A stretch of 64,000 nt of DNA from Legionellaceae bacterium (GTDB lineage: Bacteria; Pseudomonadota; Gammaproteobacteria; Legionellales; Legionellaceae), in the NCBI GenBank assembly GCA_011087865.1, contig JAALKW010000001.1:45475-109474 (forward strand), written 5' to 3'. Below are positions 8,402 to 17,045 of the stretch, one piece after another. A model generated the notes under the pieces. That model saw nothing but the letters and a program-made list of their open reading frames with translations. It did not search any database and was not told where the DNA came from. A program made the position numbers and the translations under genes. Within the stretch, counting starts at the first letter, position 1. The number at the start of each line of letters is the position of its first letter.

Positions 8402-8695
8402 ATGAAAAATGGGAAAAAATGTGGGATGACGTCAGAGTGCTGGTCAGGCTTTGCATGCGTACTAGGCGTTGCTTTTATTATTATCGCAACGATTTTAACG
8501 TTAATTACAATGAATGGATTTGGCATTTTAGGGATGTTTATTGTCGGTGCGATGTTTTGTCGGCATAAATGCCCATGCTGTGGTCCGCATCATCATGGAG
8601 ACTATCATGGCCCTCATCATGACATGTGTTGCCCTGAAGACAAACCTAAACCCAAACCCAAACCTAAACCCAAAAAAGTAGCGGTAAAAAAATAA
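8402..8695 (+). CDS. Small membrane protein with Cys/His-rich segment and Lys-Pro tail
   Basis: AGGAGA lies upstream of the ATG of this 97-residue protein. Two hydrophobic stretches (about 15-33 and 38-52) are probable membrane helices. They are followed by CRHKCPCCGPHHHGDYHGPHHDMCC (about 53-77), dense in Cys and His and likely to bind metal, then a (Lys-Pro) repeat tail. The tail is encoded by alternating AAACCC/AAACCT hexamers (about 8642-8681), which could change in copy number without breaking the frame. I do not recognise a family. Its stop codon directly abuts the start of the protease-inhibitor gene, so the two are probably one operon. Confidence 0.7.
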   Translation: MKNGKKCGMTSECWSGFACVLGVAFIIIATILTLITMNGFGILGMFIVGAMFCRHKCPCCGPHHHGDYHGPHHDMCCPEDKPKPKPKPKPKKVAVKK

Positions 8696-9124
8696 ATGAA
8701 AAAATATAGTAATATTATAACTTGTGCATTAAGTTATATTTTATTTTTTAATGTATGTATTGCTTCAGAGCAAGTACAAGTGGCCTCATGTGACACTTGT
8801 GCTTGTTTTCAAGTAAAGCTTGCTGAAAATCCTACGACAGGGTTTCAATGGACATTGAAGTCATATGATCAAACGTATTTTAGTGCAGTTAAAGATGAAT
8901 ACATTGTTTCAAATCCAAAGCTGATGGGCTCACCCGGTACGCATATATTTTATTTTAAGCAGAAAGACAATACGACATGCCCTGAGTCAACGGTACTGTG
9001 TTTTAGTCATGCACGTGCTTGGGAAGCTTCAGATTCAGGACATTGCACCGAAGTGACTGTTCACTTTTCAAAAAAATCGAGAATTAAAGAAACAAATTCT
9101 AACGAAGAAGTCATAAAAAATTGA
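8696..9124 (+). CDS. Chagasin-family (I42) cysteine protease inhibitor, secreted
   Basis: This 142-residue protein has a signal peptide (about 1-24) and the three chagasin loops: NPTTGFQW (45-52), GSPG (78-81) and RAWE (107-110, usually RPWE). In known members these three loops wedge into the active site of papain-like cysteine proteases such as cathepsins. Several extra cysteines (CDTCAC at 32-37, C95, C102) could form disulfides. It starts immediately after the upstream stop codon. In an intracellular bacterium a secreted inhibitor could act on lysosomal cathepsins or protect against the cell's own proteases. Target and export route are inferred. Confidence 0.85.
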   Translation: MKKYSNIITCALSYILFFNVCIASEQVQVASCDTCACFQVKLAENPTTGFQWTLKSYDQTYFSAVKDEYIVSNPKLMGSPGTHIFYFKQKDNTTCPESTVLCFSHARAWEASDSGHCTEVTVHFSKKSRIKETNSNEEVIKN

Positions 9125-9188
9125 CCCCTTTCTAGAAAAAATGCATGATGCTCAAGCTTTTTTGTCTTTATATTTTGGAGAACATCTG

Positions 9189-10202
9189 ATGGTCAATTTG
9201 ACCTTCTATTTGAGCATGATATTTGTCATGACGTTTGTTTTAACAGGATTTTTACGTCGCTACGCTTTACATCGCCAAGTCCTGGATGTCCCGAATGCAC
9301 GCAGTGCACATAGCTTGCCTACACCACGAGGAGGGGGAGTTGCATTTGTAATAGGGGTTCTGGTGATGGTTCCTTATCTTGAGAATGCACATTTTCTTGC
9401 TCCTAATGGCAGTGTTGCTTTGGTGAGTGCGGGTGTTTTTATTGCGAGCCTTGGTTTTTTAGATGATCATGGGCATGTTGCAAGTATTTGGCGTTTGCTC
9501 GGGCATGGGGTCGCTGGCGTTTTGGCCTTGTATTGGGTTGGAGGCATGCCGTCTATTTCATTTGGATTGATGACATTAACGCCTGGATTTATAGGTAATG
9601 CTTTAGCTTTATTTTATTTGGTGTGGTTGCTTAATTTATATAACTTTATGGATGGGATTGACGGGCTTGCCGGCATTGAAGCATTGTCTGTGTGTTTGGG
9701 TATGTCAGGTCTTTATGTGTTAACCGGTGATCAGGGACTGATGGTTTTACCGCTGGTACTGGCTTCGGGTGTGCTTGGTTTTTTATGTTGGAATTTTCCA
9801 TCGGCCCGTATTTTTATGGGGGATGCAGGCAGTAGTTTTCTAGGTTTTATTTTTGGTGTTTTATCGATTCAAGCCGCTATTGTAAACCCACTGTTTTTTT
9901 GGAGTTGGGTGATATTGTTAGGTGCTTTTATTGTGGATGCAACTTATACTTTATTATGTCGTGTGCAACGACGTGAAAAAATTTATCAGGCACACTCGAT
10001 GCATGCTTATCAACATGCATCACGTTACTTTAAAAGTCATCCGCCTGTCACCCTTGGTATTTTATTTATTAACCTGACCTGGCTTCTGCCGCTTGCCTGG
10101 TGTGTGGGTTTGGGCATGCTGAGTCCTGTATGGGGTATTGTGCTGGCTTATACACCATTAATTATTTTAGCTATTTTTTTTAAAGCGGGCCGCCTTTCTT
10201 AA
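9189..10202 (+). CDS. WecA/WbpL-type undecaprenyl-phosphate glycosyl-1-phosphate transferase
   Basis: The chosen ATG at 9189 follows GGAG, giving 337 residues. An in-frame ATG at 9141 would add 16. About ten hydrophobic helices are visible. Family motifs are the cytoplasmic PTPRGGG, LGFLDDHGH (the DD pair), NFMDGIDGLA (the Asp-rich catalytic loop), FMGDAGSSFLG and an HAYQHASR-like His region near the C-terminus. These enzymes start lipid-linked sugar chains for O antigen or other surface glycans at the inner membrane. The sugar is not readable from sequence. It lies on the same strand as the glycosyltransferase at 7632 and may serve the same pathway. Confidence 0.88.
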   Translation: MVNLTFYLSMIFVMTFVLTGFLRRYALHRQVLDVPNARSAHSLPTPRGGGVAFVIGVLVMVPYLENAHFLAPNGSVALVSAGVFIASLGFLDDHGHVASIWRLLGHGVAGVLALYWVGGMPSISFGLMTLTPGFIGNALALFYLVWLLNLYNFMDGIDGLAGIEALSVCLGMSGLYVLTGDQGLMVLPLVLASGVLGFLCWNFPSARIFMGDAGSSFLGFIFGVLSIQAAIVNPLFFWSWVILLGAFIVDATYTLLCRVQRREKIYQAHSMHAYQHASRYFKSHPPVTLGILFINLTWLLPLAWCVGLGMLSPVWGIVLAYTPLIILAIFFKAGRLS

Positions 10203-10269
10203 TATTTCGTTAAGTATCTATCTGTTAGAATAGGGCGCAGTATTTGTTTTGATTAAGGAGAACATGAAC

Positions 10270-10482
10270 ATGTTAATTTTGACACGGCGAATCGGTGAAA
10301 CGCTGATCATCGGTGACGATGTTAATATCACAGTTTTAGGCGTTAAAGGAAACCAGGTACGTTTGGGCATTAATGCGCCAAAAGACGTATCGGTTCATCG
10401 AGAAGAAATTTACTTGCGCATTCAGCAAGAAAAAGAAGGTGGCTCACCGGGTAATATGAAAGAAGAAGGTGAAGACAGTTAG
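10270..10482 (+). CDS. csrA: Carbon storage regulator CsrA
   Basis: The start MLILTRR at 10270 lies nine bases after AAGGAG. In-frame starts further upstream have poor spacing. The 70-residue product has the conserved N-terminal strand LILTRRIGE and the RNA-binding VHREEIY with Arg44. The C-terminus carries a longer-than-usual charged tail with repeated Gly/Glu. CsrA dimers bind GGA motifs in mRNA leaders and block translation. In Legionellales it holds cells in the replicative phase until small RNAs induced through LetA/LetS remove it. The LetS-type kinase at 28504-31254 fits that circuit, while the cognate small RNAs were not found here. Confidence 0.95.
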   Translation: MLILTRRIGETLIIGDDVNITVLGVKGNQVRLGINAPKDVSVHREEIYLRIQQEKEGGSPGNMKEEGEDS

Positions 10483-10500
10483 TAATAATATACGCTTGGT

Positions 10501-11244
10501 CTAGGTGTTTTCCTGGGCCAAGACTGTATCCTCTTCGGTGTAATATATTTCTTGAATACATGGATGATAACAAAGTGCCGCAGCGTAACCGACTTTAGGC
10601 ATAAAGGGTAAAAGCCCCCATTCTTTTTTATTTGGGTCCATCGGGTCTAAAAAAAGATATTCAGATTGAGACAAGCCTTGTACCGTAAGGTTCTGTGTCG
10701 GATAATTTAAACCCAGTCCCAGTAACTTAATAAACGCTTCTTTTTGTGCCCATGTATTAAAAAACATCAGTGGTTTTAATGTGTTAGGCAGTGCCTCTAG
10801 GCTATCATTTTCTTCATCTGAAAAAACATGTTGGCCAATGCCTTGGTAAGGCCGCCCTGAAAAACGCTCAATATCAATACCTACAGGATATGTTTGGCCG
10901 ATAGCGAGTAATGCATAAGGGCCTGAGTGGCTAAGATTAAATTCAAGTGATGGATAGTCGACAAGATAGGGTTTTCCATATTTTCCATACGCAAAAACAA
11001 GGCTTTCGGGTGGTTTGTTTAAATAATTAGCTAATATATGTCGTAACGTTATGCGGGCTTTTTTAAAGTGATGCTGATGGTGCTTAAAGTAAAATCGGTC
11101 AGCACGTTTTTTTTCGTCAGCATTTAATATTTGAATACCATGCGTGGGCAGAATTGTATCCAGCGAAAAAAAATAAATATCAATCCGATTTTTTTCAAGC
11201 AGATATGTGTTCGAATTCAGAGGTATAAAAGGTTTTTTCATCAT
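10501..11244 (-). CDS. 4'-phosphopantetheinyl transferase (Sfp type)
   Basis: This 247-residue protein shows the Sfp-superfamily signature: NLSHSGPYALLAI (about 105-117), GIDIE (about 123-127, a Mg/CoA-binding Asp) and WAQKEAFIKLLGLGL (about 163-177). Such enzymes transfer phosphopantetheine from CoA to carrier proteins of polyketide, peptide or fatty-acid synthases in the cytoplasm. No carrier protein or synthase gene is in the window, so the client is unknown. It is convergent with csrA (18 bases between stops) and divergent from accA. Confidence 0.88.
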   Translation of the reverse strand: MMKKPFIPLNSNTYLLEKNRIDIYFFSLDTILPTHGIQILNADEKKRADRFYFKHHQHHFKKARITLRHILANYLNKPPESLVFAYGKYGKPYLVDYPSLEFNLSHSGPYALLAIGQTYPVGIDIERFSGRPYQGIGQHVFSDEENDSLEALPNTLKPLMFFNTWAQKEAFIKLLGLGLNYPTQNLTVQGLSQSEYLFLDPMDPNKKEWGLLPFMPKVGYAAALCYHPCIQEIYYTEEDTVLAQENT

Positions 11245-11291
11245 GGTTTACGGTCTTATGGTATAATAGTTATAATATGGCAGTTAAATGA

Positions 11292-11321
11292 TTGCGTTAA
11301 TGATGACGCGCTGAGTATAAC
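11292..11321 (+). promoter_or_regulatory. Possible accA promoter
   Basis: TTGCGT (11292-11297) and TATAAC (11316-11321) are separated by 18 bases and lie about 30 bases before the accA start. Other TATAAT-like hexamers at 11262 and 11271 lack a matching -35, so this assignment is moderate. Confidence 0.4.
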
Positions 11322-11353
11322 GCACCTCGGTGTGCTGACCAAATGAGAGTATT

Positions 11354-12310
11354 ATGAGCGGGCAATTTTTGGATTTTGAACAACCAATTGAAGAACTCAA
11401 CCAAAAGATTCAAGCACTTCGAATGGTGAGTGATGATAGTGCGGTTAATTTAGGCGAAGAAATCGAGCGTCTGGAGCTAAAAAGCCGTGAGTTAACCAAG
11501 CAAATTTTTTCAAAGCTTGAACCGTGGCAAGTGGTACAAATTGCAAGGCATCCGCGTCGGCCACAAATGAGCGAATATCTTCAAGGTTTGTTCACGGATT
11601 TTCAAGAGCTACATGGTGACAGACATGAATCATCTGCACCTGCAATCATTGCAGGGCTTGCTCGCTTTAATGGTGAGCCTGTGGTGGTTATTGGGCATCA
11701 AAAAGGCAAGCGTACCAAAGAAAAAGTAAGGCGAAACTTTGGTATGGCACGTCCTGAAGAATACCGTCGTGCATTGCGATTGATGCAAATGGCTGAAAAA
11801 TTTAATTTTCCTATTATGACTTTTATTGACACAGCAGGGGCTTATCCTGGAATTGAGGCAGAAGAGCGGAATCAATCAGAGGCTATTGCCCGCAATTTAT
11901 TTGAAATGTCAGCACTGAAAACACCCATTATTTGTGTGGTAACCGGTGAGGCAGGTTCAGGTGGTGCTTTAGCCATTGGGGTTGGAGACCGTGTGATTAT
12001 GCTTCAATATGCTATTTATTCTGTGATTTCACCTGAAGGTTGTGCGTCTATTTTATGGAAAGATGCGGCGCGTGCTGATGAAGCGGCGCGTGCGATGGGT
12101 GTGACAGCCGATATTATTTTAAAAAATAAGCTGATTGACAGCGTGATAGAAGAGCCCTTAGGCGGGGCACATCGTGATCCACAAGCGGTAATCGCTGATT
12201 TAAAGCAAGTTTTAGAAGCAGAACTCACAACGCTTCGCGGTTTATCTTTAGAGGCTTTATTGGATGAACGATATCAAAAACTAATGGCGCTTGGGGCGTG
12301 TGGGGATTAG
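11354..12310 (+). CDS. accA: Acetyl-CoA carboxylase carboxyltransferase subunit alpha
   Basis: The 318 residues match the usual length of AccA. With AccD it transfers CO2 from carboxybiotin to acetyl-CoA, the first step of fatty acid synthesis. Visible are the N-terminal helical segment ([11 protein letters not shown]), [36 protein letters not shown] and the oxyanion region [20 protein letters not shown] precedes the ATG. The start of tilS overlaps its 3' end by 13 bases, an accA-tilS pairing also known in other gammaproteobacteria. Confidence 0.97.
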   Translation: MSGQFLDFEQPIEELNQKIQALRMVSDDSAVNLGEEIERLELKSRELTKQIFSKLEPWQVVQIARHPRRPQMSEYLQGLFTDFQELHGDRHESSAPAIIAGLARFNGEPVVVIGHQKGKRTKEKVRRNFGMARPEEYRRALRLMQMAEKFNFPIMTFIDTAGAYPGIEAEERNQSEAIARNLFEMSALKTPIICVVTGEAGSGGALAIGVGDRVIMLQYAIYSVISPEGCASILWKDAARADEAARAMGVTADIILKNKLIDSVIEEPLGGAHRDPQAVIADLKQVLEAELTTLRGLSLEALLDERYQKLMALGACGD

Positions 12311-13479
12311 ATAAAGCCGCCTATGCGCAGCTTTTGTCATGCCGTCGCTTGGTGGTTGGATTCAGCGGCGGGCTTGACTCAACCGTTTTATTGCACGCGC
12401 TTGTTTCTGATTTAAGGCTATCAGATAAGCTACATGCTGTGCATATCAATCATAATTTAAGTCAGCACGCAAATGCGTGGCAAGCGCACTGTGAAACATT
12501 TTGCAATCAGCATGCGATTAAATTTACAGCCAAGCAAATAAGCATGAGTAGCGCTTCTAATCTTGAAGCATGCGCACGTGATGCGAGGCGTATGATTTTT
12601 AAAGAGTTAATAGGTAGCACGGATGGTTTATTGCTTGCGCATCATCAAGATGATCAAGCCGAAACGTTATTATTAAATTTGTTACGTGGCACAGGCATTA
12701 ATGGCCTTGCTGCCATGCCTGTTGTTCAGTCTTTTGGGCCAGGTTATTTAATCAGGCCATTATTAAATCAAACACGAGCAGCATTACAAGCTTATGCCAA
12801 GCTGCATGAATTAACCTGGATTAACGACGAGAGTAACGAAGATACGTATTTTTCACGTAATTATTTGAGGCATGAAATTCTACCGAGACTTAAAGCACGT
12901 TGGCCACGTGCTGTTCAGTCAATGAATCAGTGTGCCAAGCATGCACAAGCCGCCACAGAAAATTTAGTTGATTTAGCACGGTTAGATTGCCCTCTGCTCG
13001 CATTAAAGCAAGCTACACTCGCTTTACATCAATTATATGATTTACCGCGTGCGCGTTTAGCAGAAGTGCTTCGAGTTTGGTTGAAACAGCAAGGCATATT
13101 ATCCCCTGAAACACGGGTGTTAGGTGTGCTGATTGAACAGGTCATCTTTGCGAGACGAGATGCTTTGCCCTGCGTACAATTGGGTGATGTTCAAGTTCGA
13201 AAATTTCAAGATAGATTATATATCGTGCCTAATACACCATCCACACATGTACCGGTATATCCTATATCTACGTATCGCATACAATTTCGCATGGGCGGTG
13301 AGCGCATGCGTTGGCGAGGACATACAAGAACGTTAAAATATATTTTTCAAACACTAGGTGTCCCACCTTGGTTGCGTGATACAATTCCATTGGTTTTTAT
13401 TGATAATACCTTGGTGGCCGTATTAGACTTTGCAATAGCTGATGGGTATAAAAAAGAGGATATTTATGAAACCGTTTGA
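12298..13479 (+). CDS. tilS: tRNA(Ile)-lysidine synthase
   Basis: This 393-residue N-type ATP pyrophosphatase has the P-loop SGGLDST (about 24-30), [15 protein letters not shown] (about 115-123) and RPLLNQTR. It also has the TilS C-terminal domain with [31 protein letters not shown]. It modifies the wobble C of tRNA-Ile(CAU) to lysidine so that AUA is read as Ile, an essential role. A GTG start at 12298 is used because no ATG lies near the conserved N-terminus. It overlaps accA by 13 bases and the PAP2 gene by 14, forming a compact operon. Confidence 0.95.
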   Translation: MWGLDKAAYAQLLSCRRLVVGFSGGLDSTVLLHALVSDLRLSDKLHAVHINHNLSQHANAWQAHCETFCNQHAIKFTAKQISMSSASNLEACARDARRMIFKELIGSTDGLLLAHHQDDQAETLLLNLLRGTGINGLAAMPVVQSFGPGYLIRPLLNQTRAALQAYAKLHELTWINDESNEDTYFSRNYLRHEILPRLKARWPRAVQSMNQCAKHAQAATENLVDLARLDCPLLALKQATLALHQLYDLPRARLAEVLRVWLKQQGILSPETRVLGVLIEQVIFARRDALPCVQLGDVQVRKFQDRLYIVPNTPSTHVPVYPISTYRIQFRMGGERMRWRGHTRTLKYIFQTLGVPPWLRDTIPLVFIDNTLVAVLDFAIADGYKKEDIYETV

Positions 13480-14113
13480 TCGATTTTTTAAAAACATGAC
13501 CCAACCATGGGTTGTAATAAGCTACGCTGCCCTAATGACATGCTTATTTTTATACGTCGATGCACCGGTTACGATTTTTTTCCATCAAGCCGAAATAGGC
13601 TATATCCTGCCGCTTTCAACCGTGATTACAACACTTGGGAAAGCCAAGCCTGTGATTGGGTTTTTGGTCTTATCTGTGCTTATCTTTCGTTATATCTTGC
13701 ATTGGCGGCAATGGGAAATGCGCACATGGTTTTTATGTTTATCGACGCTTGTGCCGAGTATTATTGTTTTAGGACTTAAAATTATATTTGGACGCGCAAG
13801 ACCTGAATTATTGTTTTCTGATGGCCTGTATGGCTTTCAATGGTTTGAATTTTCACGACCGCTTTGGTCCTTTCCATCAGGTCATACAGCAACCCTCATG
13901 GGCTGTATGCTCGGGTCATGTATTATTTGGCCGAAGCGCCGCTGGATATTTTTATTGATTGGATTATGCGTGATGTCATCACGTGTCATTTTATTACAGC
14001 ATTATATTACAGATGTGATGGTTTCTGCTTATTTAGCACTTATTGAAGTGTGGTTGCTTCAATGGGTATTAAATCGCTATGCGCCTGATTTTATGCAAGA
14101 GGTACTCGATTAA
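13466..14113 (+). CDS. PAP2-family membrane phosphatase
   Basis: The ATG at 13466 has GAGGA five bases upstream, giving 215 residues with about six membrane helices. The three PAP2 motifs are present: KIIFGRARP (K-x6-RP), PSGH and SRVILLQHYITD (SR-x5-H-x3-D, the catalytic His). The family dephosphorylates phosphatidic acid, undecaprenyl pyrophosphate or lipid A at the outer face of the inner membrane. The substrate cannot be chosen from sequence alone. It overlaps tilS and directly abuts lipA. Confidence 0.87.
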   Translation: MKPFDRFFKNMTQPWVVISYAALMTCLFLYVDAPVTIFFHQAEIGYILPLSTVITTLGKAKPVIGFLVLSVLIFRYILHWRQWEMRTWFLCLSTLVPSIIVLGLKIIFGRARPELLFSDGLYGFQWFEFSRPLWSFPSGHTATLMGCMLGSCIIWPKRRWIFLLIGLCVMSSRVILLQHYITDVMVSAYLALIEVWLLQWVLNRYAPDFMQEVLD

Positions 14114-15103
14114 ATGCTTGATTCAAAATTAAAACAAATTCCTATTTCTGTTGAAAGTGGCGAAAAATATCACACCGAATTGGGTGTGGTGGCTATTAAA
14201 GACGGCGTTAAAACAAAAGAAGAGGTACAAACACGCCTACCTAAACCGAAATGGCTGCGTGTCAAAAGCCAAACAACACCTGCATATGCAGCGGTAAAAG
14301 CAGAAGTAAAAAAACATAAACTTGCAACCGTTTGTGAAGAGGCTAAATGCCCTAATATGGCAGAGTGCTGGTCGCATGGTACGGCAACGATTATGTTGAT
14401 GGGGGCTGTTTGCACACGAGCGTGTCGTTTTTGTTCAGTCGATACAGGTAATCCGAAAGGCTGGCTTGATGAAGCAGAGCCTGAAAAAACGGCACATACA
14501 GTCGCATTGATGAATCTTGACTATGTGGTATTAACCTCTGTGAATCGTGATGATTTACCGGATGGAGGAGCGGCACATTATGCACGTGCTATCTCGGCGA
14601 TTAAAAGAACCTCACCTAAAACACGTGTTGAAGCCTTAACGCCTGATTTTCAGGGTAAGCATCAAGATGTACAGCTTTTACTTGATACAGGATTAGATGT
14701 TTTTGCGCAAAATATCGAAACGGTTCGACGTTTAACGCATCCTGTACGTGATAATCGCGCGGGGTATCAACAAACACTAGATGTATTATTAGAAGCTAAA
14801 AAGCATCGACCCGATATGTTTACTAAAACAAGCTTAATGCTGGGTTTGGGTGAAACAGATGAAGAAATTATAGAAACCATGGATGATTTAATTGCGCATC
14901 AAGTTGACATTTTAACTTTGGGGCAGTATTTACAACCCACTAAAAATCACTTGCCTGTCGCACGTTATGTTACACCAGAAGTATTTGATAAATTTAGAAC
15001 AATAGGCCTTGAAAAAGGCTTTTTCGAAGTGGCATCAGGCCCGATGGTGCGTTCAAGTTATCGTGCCGATAGGGTGTTTAAGCGTGATAACCTCGGCTTA
15101 TAA
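14114..15103 (+). CDS. lipA: Lipoyl synthase
   Basis: This 329-residue radical SAM enzyme inserts two sulfurs into protein-bound octanoate. It has the auxiliary cluster [12 protein letters not shown] (C-x4-C-x5-C) and the radical SAM motif CTRACRFC, followed by SVDTGNP. The C-terminal [11 protein letters not shown] carries the Arg-Ser-Ser-Tyr that binds the auxiliary cluster. It begins one base after the stop of the PAP2 gene. lipB is not in the window. Confidence 0.97.
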   Translation: MLDSKLKQIPISVESGEKYHTELGVVAIKDGVKTKEEVQTRLPKPKWLRVKSQTTPAYAAVKAEVKKHKLATVCEEAKCPNMAECWSHGTATIMLMGAVCTRACRFCSVDTGNPKGWLDEAEPEKTAHTVALMNLDYVVLTSVNRDDLPDGGAAHYARAISAIKRTSPKTRVEALTPDFQGKHQDVQLLLDTGLDVFAQNIETVRRLTHPVRDNRAGYQQTLDVLLEAKKHRPDMFTKTSLMLGLGETDEEIIETMDDLIAHQVDILTLGQYLQPTKNHLPVARYVTPEVFDKFRTIGLEKGFFEVASGPMVRSSYRADRVFKRDNLGL

Positions 15104-15243
15104 AGCAGTCGTGTCTGCTGTACCACTTAGATGTGACCAGATTATAGATTAAATTAACGCCTATATGATCAATTAATTTCCTTTTATTGACAGTAAGTGA
15201 TACTATAGTGCGCATAATAAAATTAATTCATGGTGTTGACTTC

Positions 15244-16146
15244 ATGCTACCTTTACCACTCCTCTATGCTTCGAGAAATTACATGATCTTGCAACTGGCT
15301 GCTAGTGCCTATAATTATGCCTATCATCATGAGGGATTATTAGACTATCACATGCAACTGCTCACCTTCTTTGCACTTGACGCAGCTTTTCCAGTCGAGC
15401 AAAGGTATGTTACCGAAGATTTACCACTCGAACCGGCAACCGTGCAAATAGCATTGGTATTGCTATATATAGCGCTTCAACTTTCATCTGTTCCAATAAT
15501 AAACAAAAAAATAAACAGGCTAGCACTGAAATTAGGACTAAGAGCCCCGTCAGTACTTGATCTTTTATCTGAAGAGTTCAGTGCGGAAGAAATAAATGCT
15601 CTGACTGCAAATGAAGCCGCAAGCACTGCGGTTTCATGGCGCTATGCCTTAGAAAGAGATATTTATTGTCCTATTTTACTTGAGATACCTGAAATAGAAG
15701 ATCTCGTTGTGTTTGAAAAACAATATTTTGGTATAGAAGGGCAATGGCGGTCTATCCAAAATACAGCACGAATTTTTTCTCGTACCGCATTATATCAAGC
15801 GCTCAATACAGCAGACCCGAGAGAGCTATTTACACGTGATTCTGTTACTACTCCTCATCCCTATATTCAAGGCATGCACAGGTATCAAACACGTTGGCAG
15901 GTTCTTTTTTTAAATCAAAATAATCAAGGTGTGATGGATACAATAAGGGATGGGCGTAGACAAGATGAGCATGAAGTACCGATAGAAAGAGGTGCGTTGA
16001 GTCGTTTTGATAGCTGCGCTAGAACAATCAGTACAGAAAAAATGCATTACGTGATAAAGCAGCATATAACTCAAAGTATGCAGTGGCTGCGACAACCGCT
16101 GAAGCATTGTGTGATGCTCTGGCTCATGCAAGACGTATTTTTATAG
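15244..16146 (+). CDS. Upstream part of a frameshifted effector-like gene
   Basis: The frame from ATG 15244 has no clear ribosome binding site. A TTG at 15187 is the other candidate. It encodes a mixed helical protein with a hydrophobic stretch near residues 70-85 (IALVLLYIALQLSS) that I do not recognise. After GAA AAA at 16036-16041 the reading turns into unlikely sequence ending at 16146. A better continuation lies one base back in the -1 frame (16023-16406). One extra A in the A6 run 16037-16042 would join the two into about 388 residues. The real product is therefore probably broken, or made by slippage on the A run. Confidence 0.6.
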   Translation: MLPLPLLYASRNYMILQLAASAYNYAYHHEGLLDYHMQLLTFFALDAAFPVEQRYVTEDLPLEPATVQIALVLLYIALQLSSVPIINKKINRLALKLGLRAPSVLDLLSEEFSAEEINALTANEAASTAVSWRYALERDIYCPILLEIPEIEDLVVFEKQYFGIEGQWRSIQNTARIFSRTALYQALNTADPRELFTRDSVTTPHPYIQGMHRYQTRWQVLFLNQNNQGVMDTIRDGRRQDEHEVPIERGALSRFDSCARTISTEKMHYVIKQHITQSMQWLRQPLKHCVMLWLMQDVFL

Positions 16147-16406
16147 CATCTAGCGGCACATTAGATGATAGAAGGATTTTTATTGACACGTGTCGTGGTG
16201 CAGTTGATAGCGCAAAACCCGTATTAGAAAAACATCAGGATTGGACGCAGGTATTACTAGACATTGCGAATGTACTGGTTTCTTTATTGACGCTTGGTGT
16301 GCCTAATCTTATTTGTGGGCGATTAAGATTGTTTACAGCCGAGACAGATGCAGGCAGTGAGCTCGCGCGGTTTGAGCAAGTATTGACTGAGATCACTGGT
16401 CCCTAG
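16023..16406 (+). pseudogene. Downstream part of the frameshifted effector-like gene
   Basis: This frame is open from 16023. From 16041 it reads NALRDKAAYNSKY, continuing naturally from the upstream frame. The region FIDTCRGAVDSAKPVLEKHQDW, then a hydrophobic stretch (VLVSLLTLGVPNLI) and RLFTAETDAGSELARFEQVL, resembles a C-terminal pattern I know from many Legionella-group proteins: a Cys, an AxPxLExH motif, a membrane segment, then F-x-TDS-x-L-x-x-FE. That likeness is from memory and was not checked by a search. An internal GTG at 16083 could give a 107-residue product. A sequencing error in the A6 run is also possible. Confidence 0.55.
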
Positions 16407-16436
16407 GAACACAGCACCCACGGGCACACGCTAAGG

Positions 16437-16874
16437 TTACTCGTTATTTTGTCTATACAACGTACCAATCACGCCAGCAGAAAAAGTAACCAAACAAATA
16501 GAAATATAGATGAGCATGGGGATTGCGCCTTTCCATGAAGCGTGAGTCAGGTAATGTTCAGTTGTATTAAGTGTAATGGTAAGTATGCCCATACCGTAAG
16601 CAAATGGAATAATGGCCAGCATGATCAGTGCAAGTTTACGTGACATCAGCGCGGTTAAAATTAGCATGAAGCTAATAATATAGTTTAAAGCACCAAATAC
16701 GCTTAAGAGATGTAATAAATTCACGGAGGTTGTGGCTGTGATATCAACTTTTGAGATATGTAGCGCTGAGAGCTCTAGGTGCAAGGTATAGGTAATTGCA
16801 CGGAATAAGTCGTAACAGCCAAGTAACAGTGTAACGATTGATACGAACAAAGGTATTTTTGTTTCGTCATCCAT
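16437..16874 (-). CDS. Small four-helix membrane protein, unknown function
   Basis: GGAGA lies upstream of the ATG of this 145-residue protein, which has four hydrophobic segments (about 7-25, 50-75, 82-102 and 115-140). I do not recognise a family and see no catalytic motif. It is convergent with the frameshifted gene and divergent from the RNR-like gene. The 170 bases to the latter are AT-rich without a clear promoter. Confidence 0.7.
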   Translation of the reverse strand: MDDETKIPLFVSIVTLLLGCYDLFRAITYTLHLELSALHISKVDITATTSVNLLHLLSVFGALNYIISFMLILTALMSRKLALIMLAIIPFAYGMGILTITLNTTEHYLTHASWKGAIPMLIYISICLVTFSAGVIGTLYRQNNE

Positions 16875-17045
16875 CTGTTGTCTCCATTAAAAACTGATTC
16901 AGTTTAGTCTAGCTATATTATTGCTTCAATGCTAGGATGGCCGGCTTGCACATGCTTATTTTTTTTTCTTAGCTTGTTTTATTTAATCAAAAATAGCCAT
17001 GTGCTTAATCCTTAATTATCACTTTTTTATCAATTATCAATTATA

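Noticed and set aside
15187..15209. TTGACA followed by TATAGT as a promoter for the frameshifted gene
   Set aside because: The spacer is only 11 bases, too short for sigma-70, and no better -10 lies at 16-18 bases.
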